A stretch of DNA of 64,000 nt, from positions 930,001 through 994,000 of the forward strand of contig SPDT01000003.1 of the NCBI GenBank assembly GCA_008477525.1, written 5' to 3'. Numbering within the stretch: position 1 is the stretch's first letter; every line of letters begins with the position of its first letter. Below, piece after piece: positions 32,273 through 44,420 of this stretch. Position numbers and translations under genes: made by a program. This DNA comes from Hypomyces perniciosus. Its lineage: Eukaryota; Ascomycota; Sordariomycetes; Hypocreales; Hypocreaceae. The notes beneath the pieces were generated by a model. It worked only from the letters and a program-made list of their open reading frames with translations. It was not told the origin of the DNA and did not search any database.

Positions 32273-32304
32273 TATAATAGGCGTAGCCTTTTATAGTAAC
32301 TAAT

Positions 32305-32309
32305 AATAG
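32305..32309. repeat. TSD AATAG, left side of Gypsy-A
   Basis: AATAG immediately precedes the 172-bp LTR. The same five bases follow the other LTR at 59256-59260, about 27 kb away. Confidence 0.8.
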
Positions 32310-32481
32310 TATTACGGCATAGAAAGGCAGGTTAGGGCAAATATCGTTATTGTGCTGTAGAGAGCAAGAAAGCCCTGAGGCTCTATAGAAAGCTATAGCT
32401 AGGAACGCGTTAGGGCCTAGTCACATGACCGGGGCTTACGTGATAGGGCGTTAATATTGCATTATAGTCGGTGCTATAACA
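32310..32481 (-). repeat. 3' LTR of Gypsy-A (172 bp)
   Basis: Plus strand runs TATTACGGCATAGAAAGGC to GGTGCTATAACA. This copy is much less mutated than its partner at 59084-59255. Confidence 0.85.
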
Positions 32482-32582
32482 GTACCCCCCCTCTTTATTA
32501 CACTATTTGGCCGCGAATAGCTATATTGCTTATATAAATTGAAATTCCAGGTAATCTATTTTAATGTTTCTAATATAAAGGT

Positions 32583-33163
32583 TGTTAAAAAGGAGGGCTA
32601 AAAAGTAAGGATTTCAGTGTATTTGGGTAACCTTCCTATTCTGGCTTGACCCGGAATTAGGCCCGACGCTAGGACCGAGTTCCGGAGGAACTTCGGTGTA
32701 AGTCAGGAAATTTCTGTTATCTTCAACGATAACAATTGAGCTAGGACCAGCTATCCCGCCTACCCTAGACTCAATACAATGGCCACAATGGCTATTGTGA
32801 AAAATCTGACTAAAATGGTTTCCTGTTTGTATGGCCGTGAGTCGATTTGGCCGATTTCCCATACAAATGAATTTTGCGGAAAATAGGAATAGGGCCACGA
32901 ACCCAATTCTGCCGCCGCATTCCTATTATCTAGTCGGAGGACTATTGTAGAAGACAAAGCTATTGTTTATACAATTCACTTCTACACCAGCCGCACATAC
33001 ACTAGATATTCTATAGCTTCTAGCTATTAAATCGTTTACAATTTAATTGTTCATCTATTGTTAACCTAACTAGACTCTCAGTCGTTTCCTTATTGCTGCG
33101 TTGGGTGCACCTTCCTAGAAGCTGCACTTAAATGAGGTTCAGTATAACCTTATTATTTCAACA
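32583..33163. mobile_element. solo LTR of family E (581 bp), hardly mutated
   Basis: Begins TGTTAAAAAGGAGGG, ends TTATTTCAACA, and is flanked by perfect 5-bp duplications AAGGT (32578-32582 and 33164-33168). It is an inverted, nearly identical copy of 61458-62037. Composition is normal, not AT-rich. It contains a 94-codon open frame on the minus strand (32614-32898) that is present with two changes in the other copy; whether that frame is used is unknown. Confidence 0.88.
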
Positions 33164-35835
33164 AAGGTAAATAGGGCAAATTATATAGTTTTTAGTGTTA
33201 ATAATATATAGTTTAGTTATAGGCTTTAGCGCAGTATAGTCTTTAATTAGCGCTCTATAGGCATTAGTTTCTTTTTAGCTATTTCCTCTTTTTCCTTTTT
33301 TATAATTCCTTTTAATGCCTATTATAGTAGGCCTAGCTTTTCTGGGTTTCCTTTATAGAAGTTTTATATTACCTTTTCTTAACTTTACAGGTCTTTAGCT
33401 GGTTGCTATATAGCGGTATAGTATTTCTATTTAATAAAATAGTAGAATCTATTATTATTATAATAATCTAAAAGCGCTTTAAACTTTTATTTCTCTTATA
33501 CTTTATCTATATTATCTTTTTTTTCTAATATTCTACTTTAAATATTCCTTAACTTAGCTTTATTAATTATTTCTTACCTAAAACGCAGTAAAGTGGCTGT
33601 CTTAGGTTATAGGAGGGAGTTATATAAAACTAAGAAAATCTTTATACTTTCTAGCAAGCTAATAACATAGGCTTATAGGTATACTTCTATTATTATATAA
33701 AGCTTTACTTATTTATTATCTAGCTTCTTTATTAGCTAGTTAGTCTTTATATTTTATATATTAATAAAGACTTCCTGCCTAATAATATAGACTAATAATA
33801 CCTTTCTCTATGCATTTATATTTTTTTTATATCTTTTTCCTAAAGCCTTAGCAAGGGCTTTTAGCTGTATAATAATATATTTAAATCGCTTAGTAATAGT
33901 ATTAGTATAAAAGAACTCTTTTTTCTTTACTGCAGAAAGGTTTAATAGGCAGGGCTATAAAGGCGTTATCTTTAAGCGAGGGTTAAAACTATAATTAGTG
34001 AAAAACAGCAATATACTAGTAGTTTTAAATATTATATTATTTATAGCGAATTCAGCTAATAAAAGCCAATAGGCCTAGTTATCCTAGTAAAAGTTAATAA
34101 AAGCTTATAGGTATTATTTTATATTTACATTAATTCTTTTAGTTTAACTATTAATTTTAAAGTAAAAAGCTAATAACTGTTTTAATATAACTTTTAATTG
34201 CTTTAAAAGTTATTCCTAGAATTTTAATATAAACTATATACTGCAGTTTAATATAATATTATTAAGTATATTATAAAGGCAGTAAATCTTATTAATAAAT
34301 ATATTAATTAACTTTTCTATTAATAGTAAAGTAATAGGTATAAAATAATATATTTTTATAAAGTAATAGACTATTACTAGTAAATACTTATAAATAATAT
34401 TATAGTGGCAGGATTTAGGCAGCAGTATAATATAATTAATAAAGATATCTAACTATATATAAAATAGGACTAGTAATAGTGAAAGAAAGCTTTATAGTAA
34501 AGATTATAAGGCTTTTATTTTAATATATAATTTACAGGCTTATATAAATACTTTAATGTCTTTTAAGATTTATAGCTATTAATATATCCAGCTAATAAAG
34601 TCTAAAGTTTTAAACCTGCTTAAATATCTAGCTAGGCCGCTTAAATAGTTTTTAAATAGGATTTATATATAAAGCTTATTATTAAGGGGAATAAAAAGCT
34701 GCTGTTAGTAGTAAATTCTATTATTTATTATTTAGCAGTTATTTATTATAATTTAGAGTTTTCTATAAAGCTATTTTAGCTATTAGCAGATATTAGGGTT
34801 TTAGAGTATAATTACTATTTCTCTTACTATAGTATTTTATTTATATACTGCTGTAATTAGGTTATTAATTAGTTTATTTTCTGTTAATATTATTATAGCT
34901 ATAAGGGCGGCCTTTATAGATAGTTTAATATCTAATAAGATTTCTTTTTAAAATGTCGCTTAAGCTTTAAGGCTAAAGAAACTTTATAGTAGGATAATAT
35001 ATTGCCTATCTTTAATTTAATTATTAAAGGGGTTTAATTTTATAGGCTTATTTTCTATTTTTCTACTTAAAGCATTAAGCTTTATAACTTTAACGCTAGG
35101 TTAATAGATAATATAAAAGTTAAAGCTAGAAAGGAATTTAAAATTATTAAACTTACTGCTAGTTTAAAGCTTTTATTAAAGTAAAGTATTTAAAGTTTTT
35201 ATAGTCTATAATAATATTAAACTCTTATAAGTTTTATAATTTTAAGCGCTATTTTTTTATTACTTTAATAATAGCTAAGAGTTTTTTATTATAGATTTTA
35301 TAGTTATATTTTTAGGTATTATACTTTATAGAGAAAAATATAATAGGGTATAGAATACTTTTTTTATTATACTGCAACAGGATACTGCCTAATGCCTAGT
35401 TAAAGGCATTAGTCTTAAAGACTATTTATTTATTATAATTAAAAAGGGCTAGGACTAAGGCTAATTTAAAAGTATATTTAATTAAGTTAAAGGCTTCTTA
35501 CTGTTTTTCTCTTTAAGTATATAGTTAATCTTTTTTTAAAAGTTTATTTAATAGTATAGCTATTTTAAAGTATTTTTAAATAAAATAGTAATAGAAATTT
35601 GCAAAGTTAAGGAACTTTTATAGGTCTTTTACTCCTTTAAGTAATTGCTAGTTTAATACAGCTTTAACTTTCTTAAAATCTATTTTTAATCCTTTTAAAG
35701 TAATAATTAAATTAAAGTATTTTATTTTTATTATTCTAAACTGGCATTTAATAATATTAATTTAAAGGCTAGTGTTTTAAAGGTAGGCTATTATTTTATA
35801 TATATATTTTCAGTACTTTTTTTAATATAATAAAT
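33164..35835 (-). pseudogene. Gypsy-A pol, 3' half (integrase, RNase H, part of RT), RIP-destroyed
   Basis: Minus-strand reading gives segments alignable by eye with the Gypsy-C pol. For example, 35690-35770 corresponds to 52980-53060, the RT tail with KCKFEIIKIKYLG-like sequence. Stops occur throughout. The Copia element interrupts it at 35836, just after the YxDD motif. Confidence 0.65.
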
Positions 35836-36098
35836 TATAGTGGAGCGCGGTATAGCTATATAGAGTATAGAGAGATAGGAAACGAAGCTTTATTCTATAA
35901 AAGAGAATATGCCATAGTGGCCTCGCTATATATATATATAGCTAATATAAAGAAGAAGCTGTGTGCAGTGCTGTAAGCGTCTGCACAGTCTGATACATTG
36001 CTTACGCGATATGTATATTAGCTTGTATCTGCTTTGTAAGCAGATAAGAGCTCCCTGGCGCTGATAAGCGGTAGGGCCCTGGCCTACTTAACCCAATA
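35836..36098 (-). repeat. 3' LTR of the Copia element (263 bp)
   Basis: Pairs with 42730-42992. The two copies differ mainly by transitions. Confidence 0.85.
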
Positions 36099-36454
36099 TA
36101 CCCCCTAGTTAATGAGGCTATTCCCAATGCCTTATTGACTGCTACTCTAGCCTATCTATAGTGTTATGACTGACTGGCTGCGCTCTTAGAGCCTCTTTTG
36201 CTTAGTTAGAAGCTTCTTGTTGTGAATACGCATCGATATTCTGTTATAGAGGTGAAAGGAATGTGAGCGCTGTAGCTATTGTTGTTCTGTGATAATAGGA
36301 AGTTGAACAATAAAGCTCCCAAGCAGGTGAATCGGTCCTAAACAGCTAAAATGGGTATATTAGCTGCCCCCCGGCCCTTATTCCTCGCTCTTCTTCTTCA
36401 GTTATCAACATTATCATCATCAACATCAACAACAACATCAACATCAACAGCAAT

Positions 36455-36974
36455 ATGGCCCCCGCTGTAAGTATCACGCTTCCGACTGATTCCCTTCGCG
36501 CTGCGTGTTTGTTAGCTAACAGCGAAATCGCAGAAGAAGAATACCTCGTCGGTAAAGCGTGGTCGTGGTCGCCCCCCGAAGGTGGCTCGTCGCGGCGTTG
36601 GTCGCTCGGCTGGCCGAGCGGCCACGCCTGTTGCTGCTCCTGCTCCTGCTCCTGCGCCGGCTCCTGCTCCTGCTCCTGCGCCGGCTCCTGCTCCTGCGCC
36701 GGCTGGTCCTGGCCGGTCTAGGCGTGCTGCGGCTGTTGCTGCTCTTGACGTGCGCTTGGCTGCTGTTCGTGAAGCACGCCTCGCTGCTGAGGCAGCTTTA
36801 TCCTCGTCTTCGTCGGTTCCTCCTCCTACTGCTGCTGTCCCGGCCCCTGCCCCCGTTGCTGCTGCTGCTGCTCCGGAGGCTGCTCCCGCCGCTGCCCCTG
36901 CTGCTGTGCCGTTGTCCCCTCCTTGTGAGGGTTGTCTGAAGTCGGCAATCGCCGGCAAGGGAGACTTCTCCTAA
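36455..36974 (+). CDS. AT-hook, Ala/Pro-rich protein carried antisense in the Copia element
   Basis: Model: join(36455..36466,36516..36974), 156 residues. The 49-bp intron (GTAAGT...TTAG) makes the frame continuous: MAPA, then LTAKSQKKNTSSVKRGRGRPPK, whose RGRGRPPK core is an AT-hook DNA-binding motif. Next come a basic stretch, an (Ala-Pro)n tract, an Ala/Arg-rich helix and CEGCLKSAIAG near the end. The stop TAA (36972) may be a mutated CAA. Reading on in frame gives CISVARSRRCAVCFGGNYRC, which with CEGC would make a six-Cys cluster (C-x2-C-x13-C-x8-C-x2-C-x6-C), before a GTAAGC donor at about 37042. A further possible exon at 37209-37350 (+) has one TAA. The leader at 36400-36454 is a clean CA-rich fungal 5' UTR. 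GC content is far above the surroundings. Role unknown; DNA binding is inferred. Confidence 0.6.
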
Positions 36975-37399
36975 TGTATTTCCGTCGCCCGCTCTCGGCG
37001 GTGCGCTGTTTGCTTTGGTGGTAATTACCGATGTGCCCCCTGGTAAGCTCCTCCTTGACTTGCCTGTGTTGCTTTATTTAATTGTATACTTTATAGCTGT
37101 TTAGTGCTTGCACTGATTGCGTGCTGGCTTTTTCGAGCTGTAAGTGAGGAGGATAACCGGGTAAATATACTCTTTTTTCTTTATATGCTTATAAACTTAT
37201 GTAATTAGATGGCAACTTGGTGTAAGAAGGTGTTGCGCCTTTAATTTGACTTGTTAGAGGAGGAGAACTCGGTTTACCCCGAAAAGGCTGCTACTTTAGG
37301 CAGCAGCGATAATAATAACAACGCCTTTTATGCGCAGGCGCGCGAGGGCTAAAAAGCGTTTAGAGAATAGTTATTGCGGTAATAGAATGCGCCCCTTGT

Positions 37400-40300
37400 A
37401 ATATATAGCCTATAGGCTAGAATTAACCAGTTTCCTGTATTTTTATATATTCTATTCTAGTAACTATATATTTATTAAGTTTAATAGTACTTTAATATAC
37501 TTAAAGCGCTGCTATAGTAAAGCTTTAATAAGCCGATTAGTAGGTATAAGGTTAATAGAAAGATAAAAAACTGTAAATAATCCTTTTTTATATTTTTATT
37601 AAAGCTATATATTTTATATATTAATATAATATAGGCAAGTATTAATTTATATACTCTCTTTAATTATAAGGCGTATAGTTAATTAATTATTATAATTGAT
37701 ATTTGAATTAGCGCTAAGGTTAAATTTTATCTTTTAAAAAAAGCAATATAAACTTATAGCCTTTTTTACTATTTAAGTAAAGGTAAGCAGTTTAGCTTTT
37801 ATTATAGATATACTAATAATACTTTAGTGTATTATATTCTATAAAATAAAGCTTAAGAAAAGCATAATACAATACCTTTAAAATAATCTCTAAATATTTA
37901 TATTATTAGTAAAGGAAGTATTACTTAAAGCAGTTAAAACCTGTATTTCCCTGCGCCCTTTATATTAAAAAGCTAGGAAACACTATATATATAAATAGTA
38001 GATTAGCTAGTTAACTACTTTAAAGTACTTCTTGCTAAAGTTAATTAAAAACTATAATAAAGCTAAGGCGCTATAAGTTATATTAGGCTTTATTATAATA
38101 GCTATATAAAGCACTAATCCTACTTTCTTTTAATATATCTTAATAGTTACTTTTAAAGCTTACAATATACTTTTCTAGAGCTTTATAATAGGTATTGGAA
38201 TTATAAGAAGCTATATTCTTTTATTAAGCCTAAATTATTTTATAATTTTTTTAAAATAGGTTTTATAAGAAAGGTATATTTTATACTTTATATAATTACA
38301 GGTAATTTTAATCTTTAAAAACTATTATATATCTCTTTTACTATAAAGTTTATATTTTGCTTTTAAAGTATTTAATAGCTTAATATAAAAAGCTTTATTA
38401 TTATAATAATATATAATTAAAATATTATTTATATAGAATATAATAAAGATTTTTTAAGCTTTATTATAAAAGAGATAAGGCTTTTTAAAGTTTAAGATTA
38501 ACTTTTATTGCCTTAAAGTTAAAGATAGTTTATTAAACTATAGCTTTAGTAAATCCTTTAAGCTATATAAGGCTTTTGCGAGCTTTAAATAAATATTTAA
38601 CTGCTTAAAACCCTTAAAGAGCTTATATATAACTAGTTTTAAGTTTTTATCCTTTAAAGTATTAAGAAAAGCGTTTTTAATATTATACTACTTTAATTTA
38701 AAGTTAAATTTTACTGTAAAAGTAATAAATATATAGAAAAAATATACTATTAATATAGCTATATATATACTCTTTATAGTAAAGCGCTTTTATAAATTTT
38801 TATAAACTATAAAATAAACTTTATAATATTTTAAATTTCTATTCTAGTTAGATTTATAAGTAAAAACCTAATATATTAATAGTAGCTTTATTATTACCTT
38901 TAAGTATAGTATCTTTTACTAGGTTCTTTTTATATATAGAGAATTAATTTTATTATATATAGTTTACTTAAATTTATTTTTAAATAGGTATTTTATAAGC
39001 CCTTTTTAGTCTTTTAGCAGTTTTATTAAATCCTTTTAGTAAATAGTTAATTTATTAAAAGCTATATTTTTCTAAAAGGAAGATTTATAGTTTATTATTA
39101 TATTAAAGATAGTAAATATTATTTCTGCGCTTTTTAATTTATTACTTATTAGCTTTTATTAATTAGGCAGTAATTAATATTACATTAAATTAAAAAGCTT
39201 AGTAATTATTAAGTATATATTAGGCTTATTATCTTTAAAAGTAATGCTTGCAGTATATGTTTTAGTTTTATATACTAGGAGGTATTTATTAACCTTTTTT
39301 ATAGGTTAATTCTTTTAGAGTTTTAAGCTCCTATAAGTATTAGCTATTACTTTACTGCTTAAAGGATTATTAGCTAGCATTTCTTTAAAAGTTTACTCTT
39401 TTTTTATAAAAGTAAATAAGTCTTTTATATATTAATCTACTTTTAGCTTTAGTGGACTATCTTTTTTTTTTAGGTTATATACCTTTAATATATAAGGCTG
39501 TTTTTCTGCTATATCCCTCTCTATAAAAAGGGGTAAATTATTTACTAAAGCATTGCCTAAAGTTCCTATTAGCGCGCTAATATTATTTATAAAGATTAAT
39601 TATTCTAGGGTAGCCCTTAATATTTAAAGACTAAAAGGTTTTTCTAAATACGCTAATAGCTTATTTAAAGTGTTTATTAAACTGTCTTTAACACTTTATA
39701 TTTCTGCTACCTTTAAAGGTATACTCTCTTTTTTTATATTATTTATAAAGGTGTTTTTTACTGCGGGAATATATATAGGGAAGAGTTTGAATTCTAGTTT
39801 ATCTTCTTTAACTTTATTAAATAAGTTATTTAATTTAGCTATAGATAGCTTATCTGCAATTTTTTTATTACTATTAAAGAAGCTAGTTTTATTAAACTAT
39901 ATATTCTTTATAATAATTACTTTTATTAGGCAGGGTAATTAAATATAATATATATTATTTATAGTATAGTTAATAAAATATCTAATTAGCCCCTTAGGCT
40001 TAGTCTTAAATTCTCTCTTTTTCCGGCCAGCCTTACAGTCTCTGCTAAGTATATAGGCGCAGTAGCTATATATATAAAGCCTACTTTAATCTAGCTATAG
40101 GTCCGCGGAAGGCTCCTTTATTAAAAGGGGCATAAAGTTACAGAACTATTACTTTAATTTATCGATAAATAATATTATATTAAGGCTATATATAGGACTT
40201 ATATTAATAATATATACTGCAGCTCTTGCGCTCTCTGGCTATAAGTTGGTTAAGAGACCTGCAGCTTCTAGTATTTTAATCGATTTATTTCTAATTTCTT

Positions 40301-42700
40301 AACCTGCCTGTTTTAAAGCGCTATTTAGCTTATATATATAGGAAAGGGCAAGCTTTAGGATAATACCCTTTATATTAGCCTAGATTTAGAAGTATAATAA
40401 ACTTTTAACTGCAATTATAGCTTTTTTATTATCCTGCTTAAAGAAGTATATAAAGATATTATATTATGTTTTTACTATATTTATAAAGTTAAAAAGAGTA
40501 TTAAAAACAGTTTCCTATTTTTTATTTAGTAAAGGGTATATATATAACTATATAGTATATTTTTCTTTAAGTACTAGAAGCTAGTTATCCTTATTATAGC
40601 CTTTAAAATAGTCTTAAAGATTTTAATATACTTTAAAGAATAGTTTTAGTGTTTATTTATTAAATAGTCTGCGAGAAATAACCTGTTTTGCGTATATAAA
40701 AGTATAAGCTTTATATTTTATATATATAGTTCCTTTAATGTATATATTCCTTGTATTCTTTATAAGCACTTTAAGCGCTTCTAGGCCTAAATATCCTAAT
40801 TATAGATACTAAAGCTGTTTAAAGTTATATTATAGTATTAAGGGATTATATATTAGTCTTTTCCTACTTTTTAATACTATATAAACGCTATAGTTTATAT
40901 TAGGAAAAATAAAAAAAGCTATTAAGCTGTTTAGTATAGTATATTTAAAGATAAAGGTAATATAAAGTAATAGGGGCTTATATTAAAGAAATAAAAGATT
41001 ATACCTATACTTTACCTTCTTTATAATAGTATTTGAATTAATTGTACTAGTGTAAAGTATATTATTATACTTTATTAGCCAAATCCTTGCTTTTTAAAGC
41101 TTTAATAAAAATATAATATTAATATAAAATCCTTTAACTATAGCTATATCTGAAAGCTTAATAAAGTATATTATCTTTTAATATAAATTATAGAAAGTAT
41201 CTTTTATTAGACAATAACCTCTTTTAATTATTAGATAGCTAGCTCCTCCTGCTTTAATATAATCCTTTTCTATACTTAGGATAAAAGAGCTGGGAATAAA
41301 GTAATTCCTGCTATTTATAAGATAAATAGCATTATATATATTAAAGATAATGCTTTAAAAGAGGCAGTAAAGTGTATCCTATATATTAATGTATATCGAT
41401 ACATTTATTAAATATACTGCAGCGCTTATATCTTCTTTCTTAATTAAATTTAAGGAAATTAAAGTAGCTATAATAGTTAAGGCTATTTCTCCCTGTATTA
41501 AGGCAGTAAAGTTAATACCCCTTTTACTAAGCTTTTTGCAGGTAGCCTACTATTTATTTTCTTGCAGGCGCGCGCGAATCTTTATAGCCTGCTTAAATAT
41601 AAAAATATATTTCCCTTTTTTATTAAGCCTTCTAATAAACGCAGTATATATATTACTATAGTTGTCTAAAGGCTAAATATACCTTTTAAGTCTATAAAGG
41701 CACTCTTTATTAATAAAAGGCTTTAAGTATATATTACTACTGCCTAATATATTATTAAAGCAGTTACTAAGTATTATATAAAAGCTATAAATATAGTTCT
41801 TTGCGTTCTTTAAAGTATTTAAGAAAAGCTATTTAAGCTAATTAAAGGAAAAGATTTTATTTATTTTACTGCTTTTAATTAAGCTGTCTATATAATATAA
41901 ATAGTAGGCAGTAAAGTTTAAAGTAAAGTATATTTTAATAGCTTTAAAGAAAGCTGTTTAAGAAGCTGTTCCTTTAACCTCTAAAAGCTTATACTTTACT
42001 GCACTTATATAAATATATATTTAATAGGTATATTATACTTTTAGTTTAATATTCCCGCGCTTTACTTTATATAGTATATATTAATAGGATAAATGTATTT
42101 CTTTATATATTATATCCTTATAAAGAGCTAGTTAATCTTTAAGCTTTTTAATAATTTAGCGAATAGTAAACTTAGCATTAAAGTCCTTATTATTATTATA
42201 GGCTGCTTTAGTAGCAGTAAAGGCTAGGGCTGCAGCTTTAAGGTGTACTAAAACTAAAGTATAAATACTAAAGTTAACTATTTTCTAGATCTAATTTAAG
42301 ATTATATTACTAGCCTTCCTTTTCTCTTTATTTAAAATAATATTAAACTAATACTCTTAAAGTATACTATTATAGTAAATAAAAATATCTGCTATAGAGG
42401 CATTTAAACTAAACTCTTATACTATATACTCCCTTACTTCTATTAAAGTAAATAGCCTAATAGTAGGGAAATAGGTATTTAGCTAATCAAGGAGATCAAG
42501 ATTAATCTTATTCCAGACCCTAATAGTAGTTATATAGTTAGTTAAAATAGTAATCCACTTAATCCACTAAACTATTAATTCTAGCTTTATAAAAGCAATA
42601 TCCTTTATGCTATCTATTATAGAAGATAGCTTTAATAGCTTAAAGGCAAGGGTAAAGGGTATAAAGAGAGATATAATATTAAAGTAAAAGTTTCTAGTAA
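37400..42700 (-). pseudogene. Copia gag-pol polyprotein, RIP-destroyed
   Basis: On the minus strand the order from 42.7 kb down is gag, protease, integrase, reverse transcriptase, RNase H. Only the reverse transcriptase (about 39.1-38.0 kb) is clear by eye: VFTYKSN, NLKYYKVYFIVYKN, FTVKFNFKL, NIKNAFLNTLKDKN and YINNILI. Other domain borders are inferred from order. Numerous stops are present. Confidence 0.7.
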
Positions 42701-42729
42701 CTCTAATAGTTACTACCTAGGCTTATAAC

Positions 42730-42992
42730 TATAGCGGAGCGCGGTATAGCTATATAAAGTATAGAGAGATAGGAAACAAAGCTTTATTCTATAAAAGAGA
42801 ATATACTATAGTGGCCTCGCTATATATATATATAGCTAACACAAAGAAGAAGCTGTATACAGTACTGTAAGCGTCTGTACAGTCTGATATATTGCTTACG
42901 CGATATGTATATTAGTTTATATCTGCTTTGTAAGCAGATAAGAGCTCCCTAGCGCTAACAAGCAGTAGGGCCCCGGCCTACTTAACCCAATA
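42730..42992 (-). repeat. 5' LTR of the Copia element (263 bp)
   Basis: Partner of 35836-36098; followed by TAAAT, the target duplication. Confidence 0.85.
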
Positions 42993-42997
42993 TAAAT

Positions 42998-44189
42998 ATA
43001 TAAAGATATTGTTAAGGTATACTATATAAATATAGTTAAAGAGGTTATAGAGAGTATAGTTAATATAGTATTAAAATATAGTAGGTATATTATAAAGGCT
43101 AAAAAGTATAATTAATATTTTAAAGAGGCTGAACTTTATAATAAATACTATTTTCTATATATCCCCTTTAGCAATATAAAGGTTATTAAATGCAGTAATA
43201 ATATTAAGTTATATATATACTTTTATATAGCTTAAAGTATTAAAGGTTTCCTAAATTAATAGTAATAGGTATTAATTTTTAATAGTAATATTATTTAACT
43301 TTTAATAATTTTAATAAATATAAATACTGCCTTTTAGTTTTATAGTTAAAAGGAGGGGAGTAATATATTATATTTGCAATTTATAGATAAATCCTTTCAC
43401 TAAATTATTATTTAATTATTTTCTTATTACCTATAGTTTATTAAGTGAAAATAGCTTATTCTTTTAACATAGTAGGTCTTTTCCTAGCAGTATTTTAATT
43501 TTATAGTCTTAAGCCTATTATAGGGGAAGCTTATTTATTATCTTTAACAGGAAGGCATTATATAAATTATATAGTTAAGATGGCAGTTTTTTTAAGATAT
43601 TTAATTTACTAAACTTAGGTTTCCTTACTATAAATTTCTTAATATTAGCAGCTATAATTTTTTTTAGTTATATTAAAGAGTAGTATTTATTAATAAAGTT
43701 ATATATTTTTTTAAGTAATATTATTTTTACTTTAATATAGTCTCTTTATTTTATAAGTATTTATTAGAAAAACTTATTTAAGAGTTTTTAATAAAGTAAT
43801 AGGTATTAGTTCTTTAATTTTAATAGCTTAATTAATCTCCTTTTAAGTTAATTTTATTACGCGGATATATAGTTATTAATAAAAGGTAATAAAGTTTATA
43901 GCTGCTATTATCTATATATATACTATATTTAAATATACTTTTTAATTTTAGAGTTTAGTTTAGTTTTATAGAAATAGTATATTAAAAAGTAGTTGTAATA
44001 GCTTTAATAAAGGTTTCCTTTTTTATTATTAACTGCAGATTATAAAGGCAAGCAATAGTTTTATATATATTTAATTTAGGATTATTTATACCTATATTTC
44101 CTTATTATTAGTTTTATTATATTCATAGGTTATATAATAATCTTGGTTTAGCGTTAAGGTTTATAAAATATATAGTTTAAGGGCCCCCT
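42998..44189 (-). pseudogene. Gypsy-A pol, 5' half (RT start, protease), RIP-destroyed
   Basis: Continues Gypsy-A beyond the Copia insertion. The minus strand shows YLNNIFI (43008-43019) and upstream RT segments comparable with 53170-53640 of Gypsy-C. Stops are frequent. Confidence 0.65.
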
Positions 44190-44415
44190 TGTAACGGGTG
44201 TAGCCTAACTGGAAAGCACGCAGTTAGGGCACCTCTGTATTGTCTATCTATAGCTGAAGGAAGGAAGCTCTATACTAGCTATGTATGCGTTATATAGTTG
44301 TGCGTATAAGGTTGTGGCCGAGGTGGTTTCCTAATTAGGTAAGCGGTCTAGTATTGGTCGTATTTCCGGATTCGGCGTAGTCGTGATTCCGGGAGACATG
44401 GCCTAGCCTGTGACA
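44190..44415 (-). mobile_element. solo LTR of the Gypsy-B family (226 bp)
   Basis: Plus strand TGTAACGGGTGTAGCC to GCCTGTGACA, the reverse complement of the Gypsy-B LTR, with intact TG/CA ends. Flanked by CCCCT at 44185-44189 and 44416-44420. It carries almost no RIP changes, unlike the Gypsy-B LTRs themselves. Confidence 0.9.
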
Positions 44416-44420
44416 CCCCT

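Larger units (their letters stand above)
35836..42992 (-). mobile_element. Copia-type LTR retrotransposon nested in Gypsy-A
   Basis: The LTRs are 35836-36098 and 42730-42992 (263 bp each; plus strand TATAGTGG/TATAGCGG to ACCCAATA, i.e. minus TGTTGGGT-like), bracketed by TAAAT at 35831-35835 and 42993-42997. A polypurine tract (AACTAGGGGG on the minus strand) lies beside the left LTR. A primer-binding site like GTTATAAGCC, resembling the anticodon-arm tRNA-iMet site of copia elements, lies beside the right one, so the element is minus-strand. Reverse transcriptase remnants include FTVKFNFKL and IKNAFLNTL, and catalytic YINNILI at about 38418-38435. Coding parts are heavily RIP-mutated, except the 36.1-37.4 kb segment, which carries an antisense gene. 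Confidence 0.85.

Noticed and set aside
36512..36958. 148-codon Gly/Ala-rich minus-strand frame and a Leu-rich plus-strand frame
   Set aside because: Both are shadows of the Ala/Pro-rich AT-hook gene, whose frame alone is supported by an intron and a recognised motif.
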